Shown: positions 1 to 12,594 of the stretch, in pieces
Numbering within the stretch: position 1 is the stretch's first letter
How the letters are laid out: every line of letters starts with the position of its first letter
Assembly: GCA_916700875.1 (NCBI GenBank)
Contig: CAKAKS010000039.1
Location: forward strand, 17,767,139-17,831,138
DNA from: Sebastes aleutianus
Taxonomy: Eukaryota > Chordata > Actinopteri > Perciformes > Sebastidae
Length of the DNA: 64,000 nt
Direction of reading: 5' to 3'
The notes under the pieces: model-generated
Told to the model about the DNA's origin: nothing
What the model saw: the letters and a program-made list of their open reading frames with translations, nothing else
Databases searched by the model: none
Made by a program: the position numbers and the translations under genes

Positions 1-189
1 GGGAATGAGCTCTCCTCGTCACACGAAGTGGAGTTGGTGAAAGCCATGATAAATGGTGCTCTTTGTTGACACCTTCATTGGGTTATTTATGGCTCATTAA
101 TTGAAGTGAAAAGGAGACTTGTTGGCGCAGCAGGGGGAGGCAGCGCTAGGCCTCCGTGGCTGTGCCTCAGAGCGACCCACAGGCTTTAG

Positions 190-222
<33 letters not shown>

Positions 223-1186
223 GGAGGCAGCCATCCCTCTCTCACTTCTGTCTGTTTCCTGTTTGCTGTGGAGAGAAAGGGAGACAAGCCATTCATCAGG
301 AATGGATGGGGAGTGAAAGAGGAAGACAAGCATGAGAAGCCACCCTTCCCAGTCACCTCTTTAACAGTTCGGTTTGCATACAAGAAACCTAAGGAGAGAA
401 AACGCTTGTTTGTTGTAATAAATGAGAGATGCTCATCTTAAATAGACAGTAAGAAAATTGGTTTATATTTAACAGAGTTGAGTGCGATTTCAAGATTTGG
501 TTTTAAGAAATGTAACTTCACCAGCCGTTTAGAAGTCGGGGCTTGTTGCAGAGCAGAATTGTGCAACACATGTGGGATATTGTGTATGTTTTGACACAGC
601 TGCACTCGGATTTTGTCTGAAAATTTCCGATACCTCGTCGTCTTTTCACCCCTCCGCAATTTTCCTTTGAACGCTTCGAGTCTTCCGAGGAGAAAGAGCC
701 ACTTCAGACATAAGCTCATGAGCACACTTGATTAACAAGTGGATTAACTATGCTCGTTTCATGGGATGATGTACCTCAAAGCACTTCAAAGGCCACGCCG
801 AGTGCCCATGAGGTGCAGTAATGAGGGGTTCTTCTACGCAACGACAAATTTGGTGGCCTCGCTTCATGTGAACCTGATCATTTTCTCATTTTTGCCTGCG
901 CTCGCTGCTTTCCGTCTCCTGCACTCTGCCTCTCTCTGTTTCTCTGGCTTCCTCTCTCAGCACTCTTTTTTCTCTCTCTTTCCGTCTCTCATCTCCTTCC
1001 ACCTTCTCCATCTCTCCCCTCAGATTTCCTCTCATTGATCCGCTCTTTATTTCAGCTGAGTTGAGATGTGAGATTCTTCCTCGGTCGTGCACTAGGTTAT
1101 CACATAGCTGCGATTTATCTTTAATTATTTACCCCCTTAACATTTATGTTCTTCTGTCTACATGTCCCCAAACAACATATTCTCAC
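1..1186. other. Non-coding stretch with purine and pyrimidine tracts
   Basis: No exon, RNA gene or recognisable transposon was seen here. A GA microsatellite lies near 189-223. A C/T-rich block near 925-1020 gives an apparent short open frame on both strands purely because it lacks stop-forming triplets. The rest is ordinary AT-leaning unique DNA. Confidence 0.6.
189..223. repeat. (GA)n microsatellite
   Basis: About 35 bases of GA dinucleotides with one AAA interruption. It creates low-complexity RE/LS-repeat open frames on both strands, which are not genes. Confidence 0.95.
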
Positions 1187-1860
1187 ACAACGGTCCGTAT
1201 GATCTTTTACAAAAAGTTATTCCTTATTTTTCATGTGTTTTCCTACAAATTTCCGCTCCAGTCTTTTCAAAATAAACATCTGTCTTCACAGGAAACTACT
1301 TAGTTAGGTTTAGGAAAAGATGGTGGTTTTGGTTAAAATAACAACGGAAGTGGCGTAACTTAAGAAGGGCTGCACAATTAATCATCATTTTATTGAAATC
1401 GCAATATAGCCTACTGCAATTTTCAAATCGCAGGATGAAGAGGAAATCACAATATTTGTTAAAGGTGAAATGTATGTCAAAATACCATTTTAAATTGAAT
1501 ATTGTGGTGCTACAGAGAGTCTACACATCATTTCATACAGACTTGAGAAAACATCTTTGTTTGGTAAAGATTCCCGCAAAGATCTAACCATAATCATTTA
1601 ATATGTTTTTCAATGAAAACGATAATAGTGATGTAAAAATTATCATTCCCTCTAATATCGCAAATCATATCGCAATTGCAATATCAGTCAAAATAATCGC
1701 AATTAGATATTTAAAAAAAAAAACGTTCAGCCCTAAACTTAAGTTCGGAAATTACGTGACAAATAAATCCATCTGGTTTCACACGGGGTATGAACAGCGG
1801 TCTCCTGGGTGAAAGTATGGTGTTTTTTTGACCCACCCATCCACTCCGACCTCCTCCCTA
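1187..1860. repeat. Older interspersed repeat split by a hAT-like MITE
   Basis: The flanks of the MITE at 1365-1735 (about 1187-1364 and 1736-1860) look like one older dispersed repeat. The left part has the phrase TTAGGTTTAGGAAAAGATGG. The right part carries GGTCTCCTGGGTGAAAGT and GACCCACCCATCCACTCCGA, which I recall from percomorph repeats. Class unknown and ends not defined; the call rests on memory of similar sequences. Confidence 0.4.
1365..1735. mobile_element. hAT-like non-autonomous element (MITE), 371 bp, 8-bp TSD
   Basis: The ends are AAGGGCTG at the left and CAGCCCTA at the right, inverted copies with one mismatch. The element is flanked on both sides by an exact 8-bp duplication AACTTAAG (1357-1364 and 1736-1743). 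An 8-bp duplication plus GGGCTG termini is the signature of the hAT superfamily. The interior is AT-rich with repeated ATCGCAAT-type words and no transposase frame, so it must have been mobilised in trans. Confidence 0.85.
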
Positions 1861-3785
1861 TACGCAGCGCCTGTCACACTTTATACTTGCTGATTTAACA
1901 TTTATGTTGATAACATACAAATTGATTTTGTGGCATATATGCGAATTACAGTGCATTACTTTTTGTACAGTAGGTATCGCTATGAACGATGTATGAGTTC
2001 AGCCTGCCCCAGACTATAAAGATGACCATGCACCGAATCAGTAATCATGTGTCTGGAAGTTGCCAAGCTATTTGGTGTCCTTGAACTGTTAGTCCAGGTT
2101 CGACTCCTGTAAAGCCCACGTCTGACATCTCGGCGCTGTCACAGCTGTCAGTCAGCTCTCAGTGACGCCCATGTCCTCCCAACACTTCCATCTTCCAACA
2201 CCCCGGCTTCCGCCTCACTCTGTATGAGGGGAACAAGCCCTGGCCTGTCATACACTCATCCAGAGCGCAGTTTAGGAGGGAGGTGAGGGGGGGGGGAGAT
2301 TCAATTTTCTAAGTGGCATATCGTCCTCCTGAGAAGTATAGCGAGGTTTCACTCTGTCTCCAGCAGTGGAGAGGCATGTACGACTCTGCCACAGCGGAGT
2401 AGCCCGCTCACGTTCCACTCTCTATCTCTCCCTCCCTGCATTTTTATTATTTTGATCTGGCAAGCACATGAGAGATAGTAATCTACACTTCAATTACATC
2501 GCACAAGTCATCAGATGCTATCTGGCGCTGGTGATAGAATGTGCTCTGAGGCACCACTGTGAAACAGCCCCTGGAGAGCCACCGTCTCAGCGTGTGTGCA
2601 TCATGTGTGTGAGTTCTATCTATCTGTGTTTGTCTATGTGTGTTGCTGTATCCGTGTGTGTGTGAGTGTGTGTGTGTAAAAGAGAGACGGAGCGAGCTGG
2701 AGGAACAGAGAGACCAACAGACCGACAGAGACGCAGACTCTGGGAACTAGCTCTATTTATCAGTATAACACACGTATTTGCCAGTAGGGTACAGTATTTA
2801 ACCTCGGTTTGTCATTGCGCTGATTCTTATCATTACATTTCATTTAGTTTGAAATGAACAGACCGTGCTGTAATAAGAGGATGAATATTGTGCATCGTTT
2901 ATCATCTGAATTCCTGATAGTAACCAGCAGAGGGCTAATACAGACGTGTTTTAAGGCCTTTGTCTACAAGGCAACCGCTTGTCCTCCGTGAGCTCTCGCA
3001 TGATTTATTGCAATCTGTGAACTGTGCTGTTAAAGTGCAATTTCAATGCCACTCAGAATATTATGTTCCCATTCAGAAATTTCTGATTTATTTAGCATAT
3101 AATTTGAAAATGATCTTTTTTAATGTAAGCTGTCAGCTGTCCTGAAAAAGATGTATAAACATATGAATTGTCTGTTTCTCTTTTCGGTGCTGCGTCCTTC
3201 CTGTCTTCACTTGATCATCACCACATTTTAAAGGTAAGTGCTGTTACCAAACCACACATTAAACTGCTGCTTTTTGAAATACATCAGCTACACAGTGTGC
3301 AACAACAGGACAGCTTTTTGCACGTGTTTTTGCACTGTGATGGTTGATGTATTTGTCTTGATTTAGCTGTAGCCGACCGGTTTCAATACCGTTTATTTTA
3401 AACCTGAAATGTATTCCCTGTCCTCTAAAGACAAAGACAAACAAGGTAAGTGGACAGCTGTCTTGCAACATGATCACAACACCTTGAAATGTCCTTAACC
3501 CAAAGTTAGTGATCACCATAAGGGAAGCAACAACCAGTGTAATTACATTTTCAGAAATAAAAATCCATCTTTGTCCTGTTCTTATATAAATTACATGCTT
3601 AATCTGACATGGAGTCATTTATACATATATTCATAGATATATTCATTTTTGTGGGCCTGAGAAAAAACATCTGCACATGGAAAGGGGGTTACTGTAGATG
3701 TTGACCATCAGTTTCATCCCTGCACAGCTTCTCAAAATTAGTTTTGATATTTATACCTTTTGCTTGATCTGGTCTGTTTGTTATT
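1861..3785. other. Non-coding stretch, GT-rich tract, tRNA-like B box
   Basis: No gene was seen. An impure GT tract spans about 2590-2677, followed by a GA-rich patch. A G tract lies near 2288-2300. At 2097-2107 is GGTTCGACTCC, a perfect match to the RNA polymerase III B-box consensus with a partial T-arm around it, but no convincing A box or cloverleaf. This may be a decayed tRNA-derived SINE head. Confidence 0.5.
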
Positions 3786-3789
3786 GTGT

Positions 3790-4643
3790 CCAGGTCCCGC
3801 TCAAGGAGAAGTCTCGTTGTAGAACTGCAACTAACGTTTATTTTCATTGTCGATTAATCCGTTGATTATTTTTGAATCGATTAGTTGTTTGGTCTATAAA
3901 ATGTAAGAAAATGGTGAAAAATGTCTATCAGTGTTTCCCAAAGTTCAAGACGACGTCCTCAAATGTCTTTTGAATATCTTTTGTTTTGTCCACAACTCAA
4001 AGATATTCAGTTTACTGTCATAGAGGAGTAAATACACTAGAAAATATTCACATTTAAAAAGCAAGAATCAGAGAATTTAGACTTTTTTTCTTAAAAAATT
4101 ACTCAAACCGATTAATCAATTATCAAAATAGTTTTCGATTAATTTAATGGTTGACAACTAATCAATAATCGTTGCAGCTCTATCCCGTTGTGAAATCTGA
4201 ATATCCATATACTCTGCCTCAAATAAATGAGGACGGCCATGGAATTCAAAGACCTCATCCACATTGTCGAAATCATCAAATATTCAGCCATGACATTGAA
4301 AATCTATATTTCACTATTCCACCGTTGTCGTCCGGCAACACGTCATCTCGCCAGATTTCAGAACGAGACTTCTCCTTGAGTGAGACTCTTTCCATAATGT
4401 TGTCAGACACTTATAATAACAATCAGAGCTTGTCATGGCAAAAACAAGCACTTTTAGTGGACGTAAATGACGATGCCAGGTTGCCCCAATAGCACCACTT
4501 TACAGCCCCTGAGAGGCTGCCATCTACAGCGCTCTTTCTCACTACTGGATCAATTTCAGAAATTGTTGTCCATATTAGTCAGTTAGACACGAAAACATGG
4601 GAAAATAGGATCCAGGTTGAAAAATACACAAGTTACCCTTTAA
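3790..4643. repeat. Interspersed repeat (probably TTAA class), interrupted
   Basis: The segments 3790-3819 and 4183-4643 appear to be one repeat cut by the hAT MITE at 3820-4182. The right part contains the familiar phrases CATCCACATTGTCGAAATCA and ACACGAAAACATGGGAAAAT. It ends in AAGTTACCCTTTAA, which resembles the TTAA-flanked termini of other elements in this window. The left terminus is not clear. The 106-codon open frame within it (4172-4492) is not a recognisable protein. Confidence 0.5.
3820..4182 (+). mobile_element. hAT-like MITE, TAGGGCTGCAAC family, copy 1
   Basis: Termini TAGAACTGCAAC and GTTGCAGCTCTA are inverted copies with one mismatch. Flanks TCTCGTTG (3812-3819) and TCCCGTTG (4183-4190) form an 8-bp target-site duplication with one change. 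The interior has the ATTAATCG-rich body shared with copies at 19625-19965 and, inverted, 46132-46460, including GACGTCCTCAAATGTCTTTT-like and CTGTCATAGAGGAGTAAA phrases. There is no coding capacity. Confidence 0.88.
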
Positions 4644-6778
4644 CTGGTTTATAAATAGTAGTATACATGTAGGTAGGTGTGAGTCTTTGTCTAAAGCGAA
4701 CCACCTACAGTTGCAGTATTCTTCCACTGAGTGGCAGGTATTCAGTGCTCATACTCCCCGCTCACTAACACCAGCAAATCAAGACGGATGGCTGGATTCC
4801 ATAGTTTTTATCAGGCCTTAATGTGCACTTATACAGTGACAGAGAACTCTCCCAGAGGCCGACAGACCAATGTTTGAGAATTGAGCTGGTAGGAGATAGC
4901 GCTCTCCGGGCCCAGCCATTTTCTCCCATCAGAGAGTCTGTGATGTGAGGCAGCCCTGGCTGGCAGCGAGGCTGTTTTCTCAGGTAGGAACGGCGCTCAG
5001 CGCTCTGTCTTGCCTCTCCACTCCTGCTGAAACAGCAGCTGGAAAACCTCACCTACTCTCGCCCCATTAGGCAACACTTCACGCAAGACAATAGATGTGC
5101 AATTCATTGTGAGGCACTTTGTTGTCTCTCTCAGACATCTGGCAGGACTCTCATTTTAGAGTTTTGATCCTTTTTCCTGTTTGTTCATTTACGTCCTCCC
5201 GTCAATAAACTGGCTGATGTAACCTCCAGATGTGAAAGGGTAAGGGTATTTATTGAGGACTGTTGCAACAGTAAGCCAACTGGCTCGATCTGCAGCGTCT
5301 GAATCTAAAAAGCTCCTTGTGTTTTTAATCAGAGGCTTGATTGAAAGCGTTGTACACAGCTCCAGTCTGTTTCAGGGGATGAGGTGGCAATAAAAATTTG
5401 CTCTCTGTCTTTGTTTGTGTGTTACCCGCTGATAAAAGCGCCTTGATGTTTGAATATCTAACCGAATGAGAAAATGTAAATATTTTCTCGCAGACATTTT
5501 GAGCGGGACTGCATGCCGCGAAGGTCTCCAAAGCACACTGCTGTCTAAATGAGTGGTTATTGACAGACCTTTGGTGTCGTGAGAATCACATGTTGTTTGA
5601 ATCTCTGGTACACTAGCAAATGTGATCCTCTCTGATGGTTGCATTTGAACTTATTTTGATGTCCCTGAGCATTAAGGGAAGTGACAGCTTACAAATAAAT
5701 CCATAATTATCACATCTGAAAGCCGCCATCCCAAACTTTATTTGCATACCCAACACTTGGAGGAATGTGGGTAATAAACCCTGAGGGTCTCCCAGACTCT
5801 GGCAAAGTCGCGGCTGTCATCTCATCAGCCTTTGGGTCTTTCTCAGAAGCTTGCGAAAAAGGGAAAAGGCAGACTGGAGTGAGACAATACTGCTCTGTTA
5901 AAAAGAGGCTGCAGCAAATGGGCAGCACTGAGTAAGGTTCAGCAGAGCACAAAAGGAAACTGAAGGACAAGATTGTTCCCATTGTGTTTCCACTGTGTAT
6001 TTCCCCACAGAGCAAGGTCTACCAAGGCCCCGCGGGCTTCATTTCACCCCTTCAAAACCCAACATATTTCTTTGAGTGTCCTGAAGATAGGAACACAATG
6101 ACTGCCTGTAGAATTTCATCTTAATTCTACCTGGGAACACAAAAGACTAATCACAGCCATCACAAAAGGGCTGTTCCTGCAGCCCAGTGTGTGATAGGAC
6201 AGGCTCCGGCAGCATAAAGGCCTGGCCCTCCAGAGAGCCAGGAGGCTGGAAGAGGCAGTCAAATGGGAAGCAGAATAGGCCAGGAGACACCCAAGATTAT
6301 GTCTCCTCCGTCGTGCAGGGGAGAACGCAGGCCTGTAGGACCAGACATCCATCAGAGGAGGTCAGGCTCGGGGCGGAAGCAATAGAACAGTAATAATTTC
6401 ATATGATGAGAACAAGGAAAAGTTAAACGATAACAGTTGTGTAACAGAGGACGTGTGTGACGTTATAGAACATCATGATCATTTCATGAGATATTACAGC
6501 TCATTCACAATGGGCTCTTTATCAAAAGTTGATCGGAGTGAAAATGCGAAACATTTTGGTTTATTTATGTCCCCTTCCCCACCTACCTCCTTCCTGCACA
6601 TCCTGCATGATGCACTTGGCACACACAGAAAAAGCCCTACAGTATATTGATCTAAGAGGCTGGAGAGAAATAAAAAACCTGTGTTTTAGCATGTTGCAGA
6701 ATAAAAAGTGGAGAAGTTATTTCTCCTCCACCTCCCAAACAGACATCCCCCCTCTGTGGCTCAGCCTCAGTACCTCCC
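4644..6778. other. Unique non-coding stretch
   Basis: I see no repeat or gene here. Moderate GC patches (for example 4900-5060 and 6170-6370) are not accompanied by convincing splice sites around an open frame. The open frames of 60-100 codons read as random sequence. Confidence 0.5.
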
Positions 6779-6870
6779 CAAAAGGTTCAGCTAAAGCTCG
6801 CCTAATTGGTTGCCGGGCTTTAATTAGCCCGGCTCGTTTGCATGGCTGCCATTAGGAATTCAAACAGGGT
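6779..6870. promoter_or_regulatory. Candidate cis-regulatory block with homeodomain-core hairpin
   Basis: GCCGGGCT (6812-6819) and AGCCCGGC (6826-6833) are perfect 8-bp inverted arms around a TTAATT centre, so a TAATTA-type homeodomain core sits in the loop. Nearby are CTAATTGG and TTTGCAT (a partial POU octamer, reverse orientation). The grouping resembles vertebrate developmental enhancers, but this is inferred from motifs only. Confidence 0.3.
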
Positions 6871-6887
6871 GGAGTGATAGCTGACAT

Positions 6888-6902
6888 CCCCCCCCCCCCC
6901 CC
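6888..6902. repeat. Poly-C tract
   Basis: Fifteen consecutive C residues followed by a CT-rich stretch. Confidence 0.95.
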
Positions 6903-6954
6903 TCTCTTTCCAGAATCCTCCCCTCTGATTCATCTCATCTTCATTTCCCCAGAT

Positions 6955-7500
6955 CCTGTTTTTAAAGTTTTATTTAGGGTGTCATTTATTTAACAAGGGA
7001 TTATTTATTTAGCGCATCAAATCATTCTGGAATGAATATTTATATATTTGTGAGGGTTTTAAATATTTACATGGTCTCTCTCTCCATTTCTAGCTCTGGA
7101 GCCACTGTAATGAGTGCTGTTGTTGGATGTCGAGGGGAATAACAAGACCGGTTTCAAAGTGAAAAGTCCTTTGAATATATTTCTAACTTAATTGGTATGA
7201 ATCTATTATCAGGCGTGATGCTCTGATCATAGTTTAATTGGAGGTATATTATTATTGCGGGATGGCTTTAGCGGCGGTTAATGATATTTTCATTCGGCTG
7301 ATGATATTCATTTGAATGGGCGATGAATGATTCATGTCAGGGGTGGCGTGTGAAAACACTCGGCGGTGACATGACCCCGTGTCAGCTGCTCTAATGCACT
7401 CGCAGACTCCTACTTGACTAAATTCCATTAATCCTCAAAGAAGCTTAGCCAGTTTTGCCCTGATGCTCACTCTCTTTTCTGCATCTTGTTTTACAGAGAC
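6955..7500. promoter_or_regulatory. Candidate conserved non-coding block
   Basis: This repeat-free block is dense in TTTATTTA, AATGAATATT and GATGAATGATTCAT words. ATGAAT-G-ATTCAT at 7323-7335 is a perfect 13-bp palindrome, and a CAGCTG E-box lies near 7384. The alternation of AT-rich homeobox-like words with short GC patches is typical of teleost conserved non-coding elements. Conservation itself cannot be tested here. Confidence 0.25.
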
Positions 7501-10380
7501 ACCATTGTGTAATGGTGGCTTATAAGAGAACATTAGCAGGGTTGTGTCCCCGGGACTTTAACCACTGGTTCTGTCTGCTAGTGCACTACAGAGGCCAGTA
7601 GTCTAGCCCAGCTTGTGGAGACATGTAGAGACTAAGTTTACACGTATTGGGCCTTAGAAGAGTCTTATTGACAGCAGCTGGAGGCAGTAGGAGAACACAG
7701 AGCACGAACCAGGGAACGCCTCTCCACGCTATAACCCCCCTCCTCCTCCTCCTCCTCAGTCTTAATGACTAACCAGAATGAGAAGTGGAGGAGAGGAAGA
7801 GCCTGGAAGAGCCTGATTTGTTCTGCATGCTAAATATGGCCTGTAATCTTTATTCCTCTGAGTGCCTTATTAAAAGTGAAAGGAAGATGAAATCCCACCA
7901 GCCAGCCCATCCTTTCTGCTGTTTATTAGAGGGGGCTTTTCCTCTGTTAATATTGAGGTTATGGTAACCTTAGTGGTGATAGATGCATCTTGTGACTTCA
8001 GGTAATAATAGCAATGATTGATTCCCACCTGAACCCTGGAGGTGTAATCTAGCAGGATGGAGGAGATAAAGTGGCAGCCGGCGTCTGAGAGATACACAGA
8101 GAGGCAGATTCCATCCAGCGGCGCTGTTTATCATCCAGCAGACAACAGCGCCGTGTCAGAATTTATGATGTTTCCCCTCGTCTCTAATTCATCATTCATT
8201 AACTACTCTTTTCTCTCCCCCCAAATCCATCTCTATTTGTTAGTTTTATCACTAAGGTTAGGATGAAAAATACCCGTGCGTTAGTTTTTTGATTCTGCAG
8301 GAAGATTAATGCGATTTTTGACTGCAAGTGTGTCACATCAGTCAGATCTGATTTGATAATCCGAGCGAGATTCTTCCCGCGGTCGTAGAGTTTGTTGTCG
8401 TCTTGAAGTGGCACACGGTTGCTATCCTTTTTTTTTTAGACTAATTTATTTAGATTAATTCCTTTAAACTGCAATTACATCTTATGGCAGGGATTCCACA
8501 TTAATAAGGAGGAAAAAAACAAAAATAACCATAAAACATTTCTTAGGAATCTACGCAGTGAAATTCAGAGCACAGCACATTCTGCATTGTTTCTTTGCCC
8601 TTTTCTACGCAGCTGAAATGATTCCCACTCGTGGATTTTTCTATCATTATGTAAACAGATCACCAGAATCAGAGAGAATATGATCAGCATATTTTTGTGC
8701 CTGTATTTGCATTATGGTGCTTGTGTTGGGGGGCACTAATGAAGCTCAAAGACAAGTGGAGTCCTAGATAATTTTTTTTTTTTTTTTTTTTTTTCCTCCA
8801 CACCTTTCCTGCACTAGATGGCACATCTATTATTCCATTAGCAGGTAATTAATGACTCTCATTTGTGTAACTGTTATTAAGCCCTTTGAAAGATTGTTTG
8901 TGTTCAGATGAAATGAAACACATCCCAGAAGCCATCCATTGTGGCGGATAGATTAAAAGAGCAATAAGGCTCTTTGAAAAATGATATTTTATCAGCGGTA
9001 ATTTTTCACCGTACCTCAGGGGCAGCGATGACAGGAAAACACTGCAGTCCTCCTTCATGTTGATATCCTTTTTTTAGTCAAACTACCAGGGGAGTACACT
9101 AAGTGTGATTTATTCATCCCTTGACCAGTAAAAGGTGTCAGCCAGGTGAAAATGGATGCTGGGAGAGTATTGACAGGAGAAATAGCGGTGCAGTTGTCCT
9201 GCTCTGTCACAGCATATAGAGGAAGAAGAGGAGGAGGAGGGGGGGGGGAAGCGTGTCCTATACTCTGGATGTCTAGTTCACATCTGTCTCATACAGAGTG
9301 TATCTATAGTCAATCTATTCTCTGCTTCTCATGATTTTTTTTATTAGAATAATAACTGTATGGACTGTTTCTTATGCAAGCTACTCTATATGATATTATA
9401 ATTTCTTTTCTTTTTGGCCGTTCTTTACTTGTATCCTGGAGTGCATTGGATAAATCTCAGACGGGAATCTGATTTCCCACATGAGCAGATCAAATTGTCT
9501 CTTTTGTTCGTGGTTTCTATCTGCCAATGTAAAAAAGATCGAGGTTTCTTTTTTTTTTCTTCTCTTTTCTTTTTTTTTTTTTTTAACTTATTGAAGAATA
9601 GGAGGATGGAGGGGGGGGGGGGGGGAATCAAAAGCAGAGTGTGTCTTGTGAACAAACACCCAGCCTTTTCCAAAGAAGAAGAAGAAGCTGTGTAACACGG
9701 GCACTGGCATTCCACAACTCCAGCTGGAAAGGCACAGAGCATCTCCTTGGGATTTATATTTAGCATTTGCTATGCTACTTATAAAATATTTCATAAATAA
9801 TGTGAATATATTAGACGGGGTAGAGAGAGAAACTGTCGCCAGTCATTCCATATGCACTGCCATAGCAACAAGATGTTCCGCCTTTATCTGTTTAGGGCCC
9901 ATGATTCTTAAACTGTTCATTGCCCACGTTTCCTTTTTTAATCAGAGTGTGTTTGGGATCCCCTGCAGCAGGGATCTAGATAAAAGGATTAACTCTGCCT
10001 CGACTAGTTAACCACGTTTAGACTTTGCCAGGCAGGCCCTCAAAATGAAAATAGATGGATTTCAAATGCCTACATCAATGCGTTTTGATTGTGTGTCATC
10101 AAGTATCGTGTAGCAATGCATTTATTGATTTATCAATAATTATAATAGCAGAGTAAAAACAAGAGTTTAGTTAACTTTACATTTTGCAGCTGAATATTAT
10201 GTTTTTTTTATTGTGGTGTTTATGGCATTTTTATATAACATTATTTGAATTTTAACTCTCTAAATTGAAATTTGCTCTATATATTTTTTAAAGATAAGCC
10301 GCCTGTCACTCTCTTGACAATGCATTTTTCCTGTAATTGAGGCACAATGACTTTGCGCCACTCCAAAGATATGAAATTAT
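7501..10380. other. Unique non-coding stretch with homopolymer tracts
   Basis: No gene or complete transposon was recognised. It contains a (CTC)n run near 7739-7757, a 23-base T run (8772-8794), a GGA/G run near 9225-9248, T runs between 9550 and 9584, and a 15-base G run (9611-9625). The block at 8040-8160 is repeat-free and enhancer-like in texture (TTTATCATCCAGCAG), but the evidence is weak. Confidence 0.5.
8772..8794. repeat. Poly-T tract
   Basis: Twenty-three consecutive T residues. There is no adjacent SINE or LINE body, so this is not clearly a retroposon tail. Confidence 0.9.
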
Positions 10381-10863
10381 TAGGGATGCATCGATGCCAG
10401 ATCAAATATCGGGCCGATACTGACTCAACTAGCTGGATTGGATATCGGTGACAATGGGGCTGATCTATTAAATTTAATTCTATGTTTATATACTATATAC
10501 CTAATATACTTAATTTTAATTCCTATTTAAGTTTTGACCAATTTGTTGCTTTAAACCTGAATTGTAATTCATGTTAATTTTGAAGATTTGTTTGCCAAGT
10601 TGCTGGTGTACAATTTATTATTTTAATAATATATAACAATTCATTAAATGTATATCTATGTATTTATTGGTTACATTTTGTTTTACAAAGTTAGGAAAGC
10701 AATGTTAAAGTTAGGCTGATGTTGCCTTAAACATAAAACAATGATCCCAGTCACTTCCACAGAGTGAGGCATACAGCTTATTAATTAAACACTGGCATCA
10801 GATCGGTACCCAAAGCCCAGGTATCGCTATCGGGACTGAAAAAGTTGGATCGGTGCATCCCTA
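10381..10863. mobile_element. hAT-like MITE, TAGGGATGCA family, 483 bp
   Basis: Left end TAGGGATGCATCGAT and right end ATCGGTGCATCCCTA are near-perfect inverted repeats. Flanks GAAATTAT (10373-10380) and GAAATGAT (10864-10871) form an 8-bp duplication with one mismatch. The interior is AT-rich with subterminal words such as TATCGGGCCGATA and GGTATCGCTATCGG. No transposase remains. Confidence 0.88.
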
Positions 10864-12594
10864 GAAATGATCTTTTTAAAGTGGTAAAAAAAAGAAGATG
10901 GAGATGTCGTCTCTGTCCAAAAGCACTAGTGGTTAAAATCATATCCTAGTGAGGCTTAAAAACACACAGCGAGCCTTGACCAAGGTGCAGATAGAAATCT
11001 CTCTAGCATGTATTCATTACTGGTTTTGATCCAGCGGGCCTTGTTGAAATGTGGAGGCATTATGCCGGCCACTGCTGCACTGCCGGCTGGGTAACGCAGT
11101 GTAGCAGGGAAGAGCTGGCTCCTTTGTCACTGCTGTTAGCATTAGCCAGAGATTTGCATATATTTCTCTTGGAAGCATTAAAGGAATACAAAAAAAGACT
11201 AATTCACTATTGAAAGTCTCCCTTGCAAGATTAAAAGAGTCCCATTAGAAATGTATGACTGCTCATGTAGTTTTTATTTCATTTTTCTGTCCCCCCCCTT
11301 CTTTTGTTGGAAGCTTTGATTATTTGCCAGGTTGGCAGAAAAAAATAAAAAGAAGTGGTGGAGGAAAAAAAATTACAGCTGCCATCTTTTCTAATATTAC
11401 TTTGTTTTAAAATGCTTTTCATGGCAGTAGCTCTTTTTCCTCAGGTTATCTCTATAGAAAACTTGCTTTTCATTTTGGAAAGGATATTTTTTCATATAAA
11501 TGTACAGGTATTGCTGGAGTATTTTAAAGTTACACACGTTATATGTTGCTTTTTTTTTAGATTGATCGCTGCAGAGGACGCAGATTTGTTTAACAAGAAA
11601 GAGCAAAATATTTCCCATAATGTATAATCTTAAACATTTTAAGGTTAATCCATGTTACATATCTCAAACATGATTTGTTTTTTCTTTTAAACTTATTTTT
11701 CTCCAGTTTCGGCTCTGTTCAGTATACCGTAGCGCCGACCTGCCACCGCCACAGCGGCGCAGCGTACCACACAGACGTCTGAATGAGAACATGTGAACAG
11801 CAGTCCCAGAGGGAGTGCCTACAATGCTTATCACTCTGACCTGAATTCTGTGACGACAGACAATTTTACAAACAGCTGGGGATCAATCAAAGCCCACTTG
11901 AAATATGCCACCTGCCACTTTTACATTAGGAGGCATGCTGTTCAAAATGGAACATTTTCACTTGTATTTGTGATTATTTTACAGGCAAAGTTGGTCTCCT
12001 CATGGGGCCTCAAGTGCCAAATGATTTATTCCTCCCCCCACTGCCACCTCCACTCTCCAGAGCGGTGGTAGAGGGGTGGAGGGAAGGGGTAAGATTTACT
12101 TTAAGTTGTCTCTAAGCCTGGGGATGCAGTCAACAAGGGAAGGATAGATATAGTATTTGTATTTAAGCTAAAATCCTGCGCCCACCACTTAACACAACCC
12201 CCATCCCACCGCAGTTTGTTGTCTACAGAGTGTGCGTCGGTGGGTTTGCATAAATGCCATTAGTTTAGACACGTTAAAGACAAAGTAAAGGCTCCTCTCA
12301 GGTACAGGTGGCTCCTCTACCTGTCCCTAAATCCAGCCAGGAGTCACTCCTCTCCCAGCAGGTGTCAGTGTTACTACTAGAGACGCAATATGTCACTGTT
12401 AAAACACACAGGGAGACAACTCTCTAGAGCACTGTAATGTCTTACACCTTACAAACGTTATTAATTGTTTTGGGCAACAGCTCCAAATGTAGTTCATCAA
12501 CAGGTGGTACTGATGTTGCACCCAAAACAGGTGAATTAACTTGTTTTATAACTAATTCTTCTGCCAAAAACACTGGCAGACTTTTCCTTTACAA
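10864..12594. other. Unique non-coding stretch
   Basis: No exon or repeat could be supported. A GC-rich patch near 11725-11785 and a purine patch near 12060-12090 stand out in composition only. Confidence 0.45.

Noticed and set aside
97..383. Overlapping open frames around the first GA repeat
   Set aside because: They consist largely of RE or LS dipeptide repeats produced by the microsatellite.
4172..4492. 106-codon open frame (plus)
   Set aside because: It starts in the end of a MITE and runs through a dispersed non-coding repeat.
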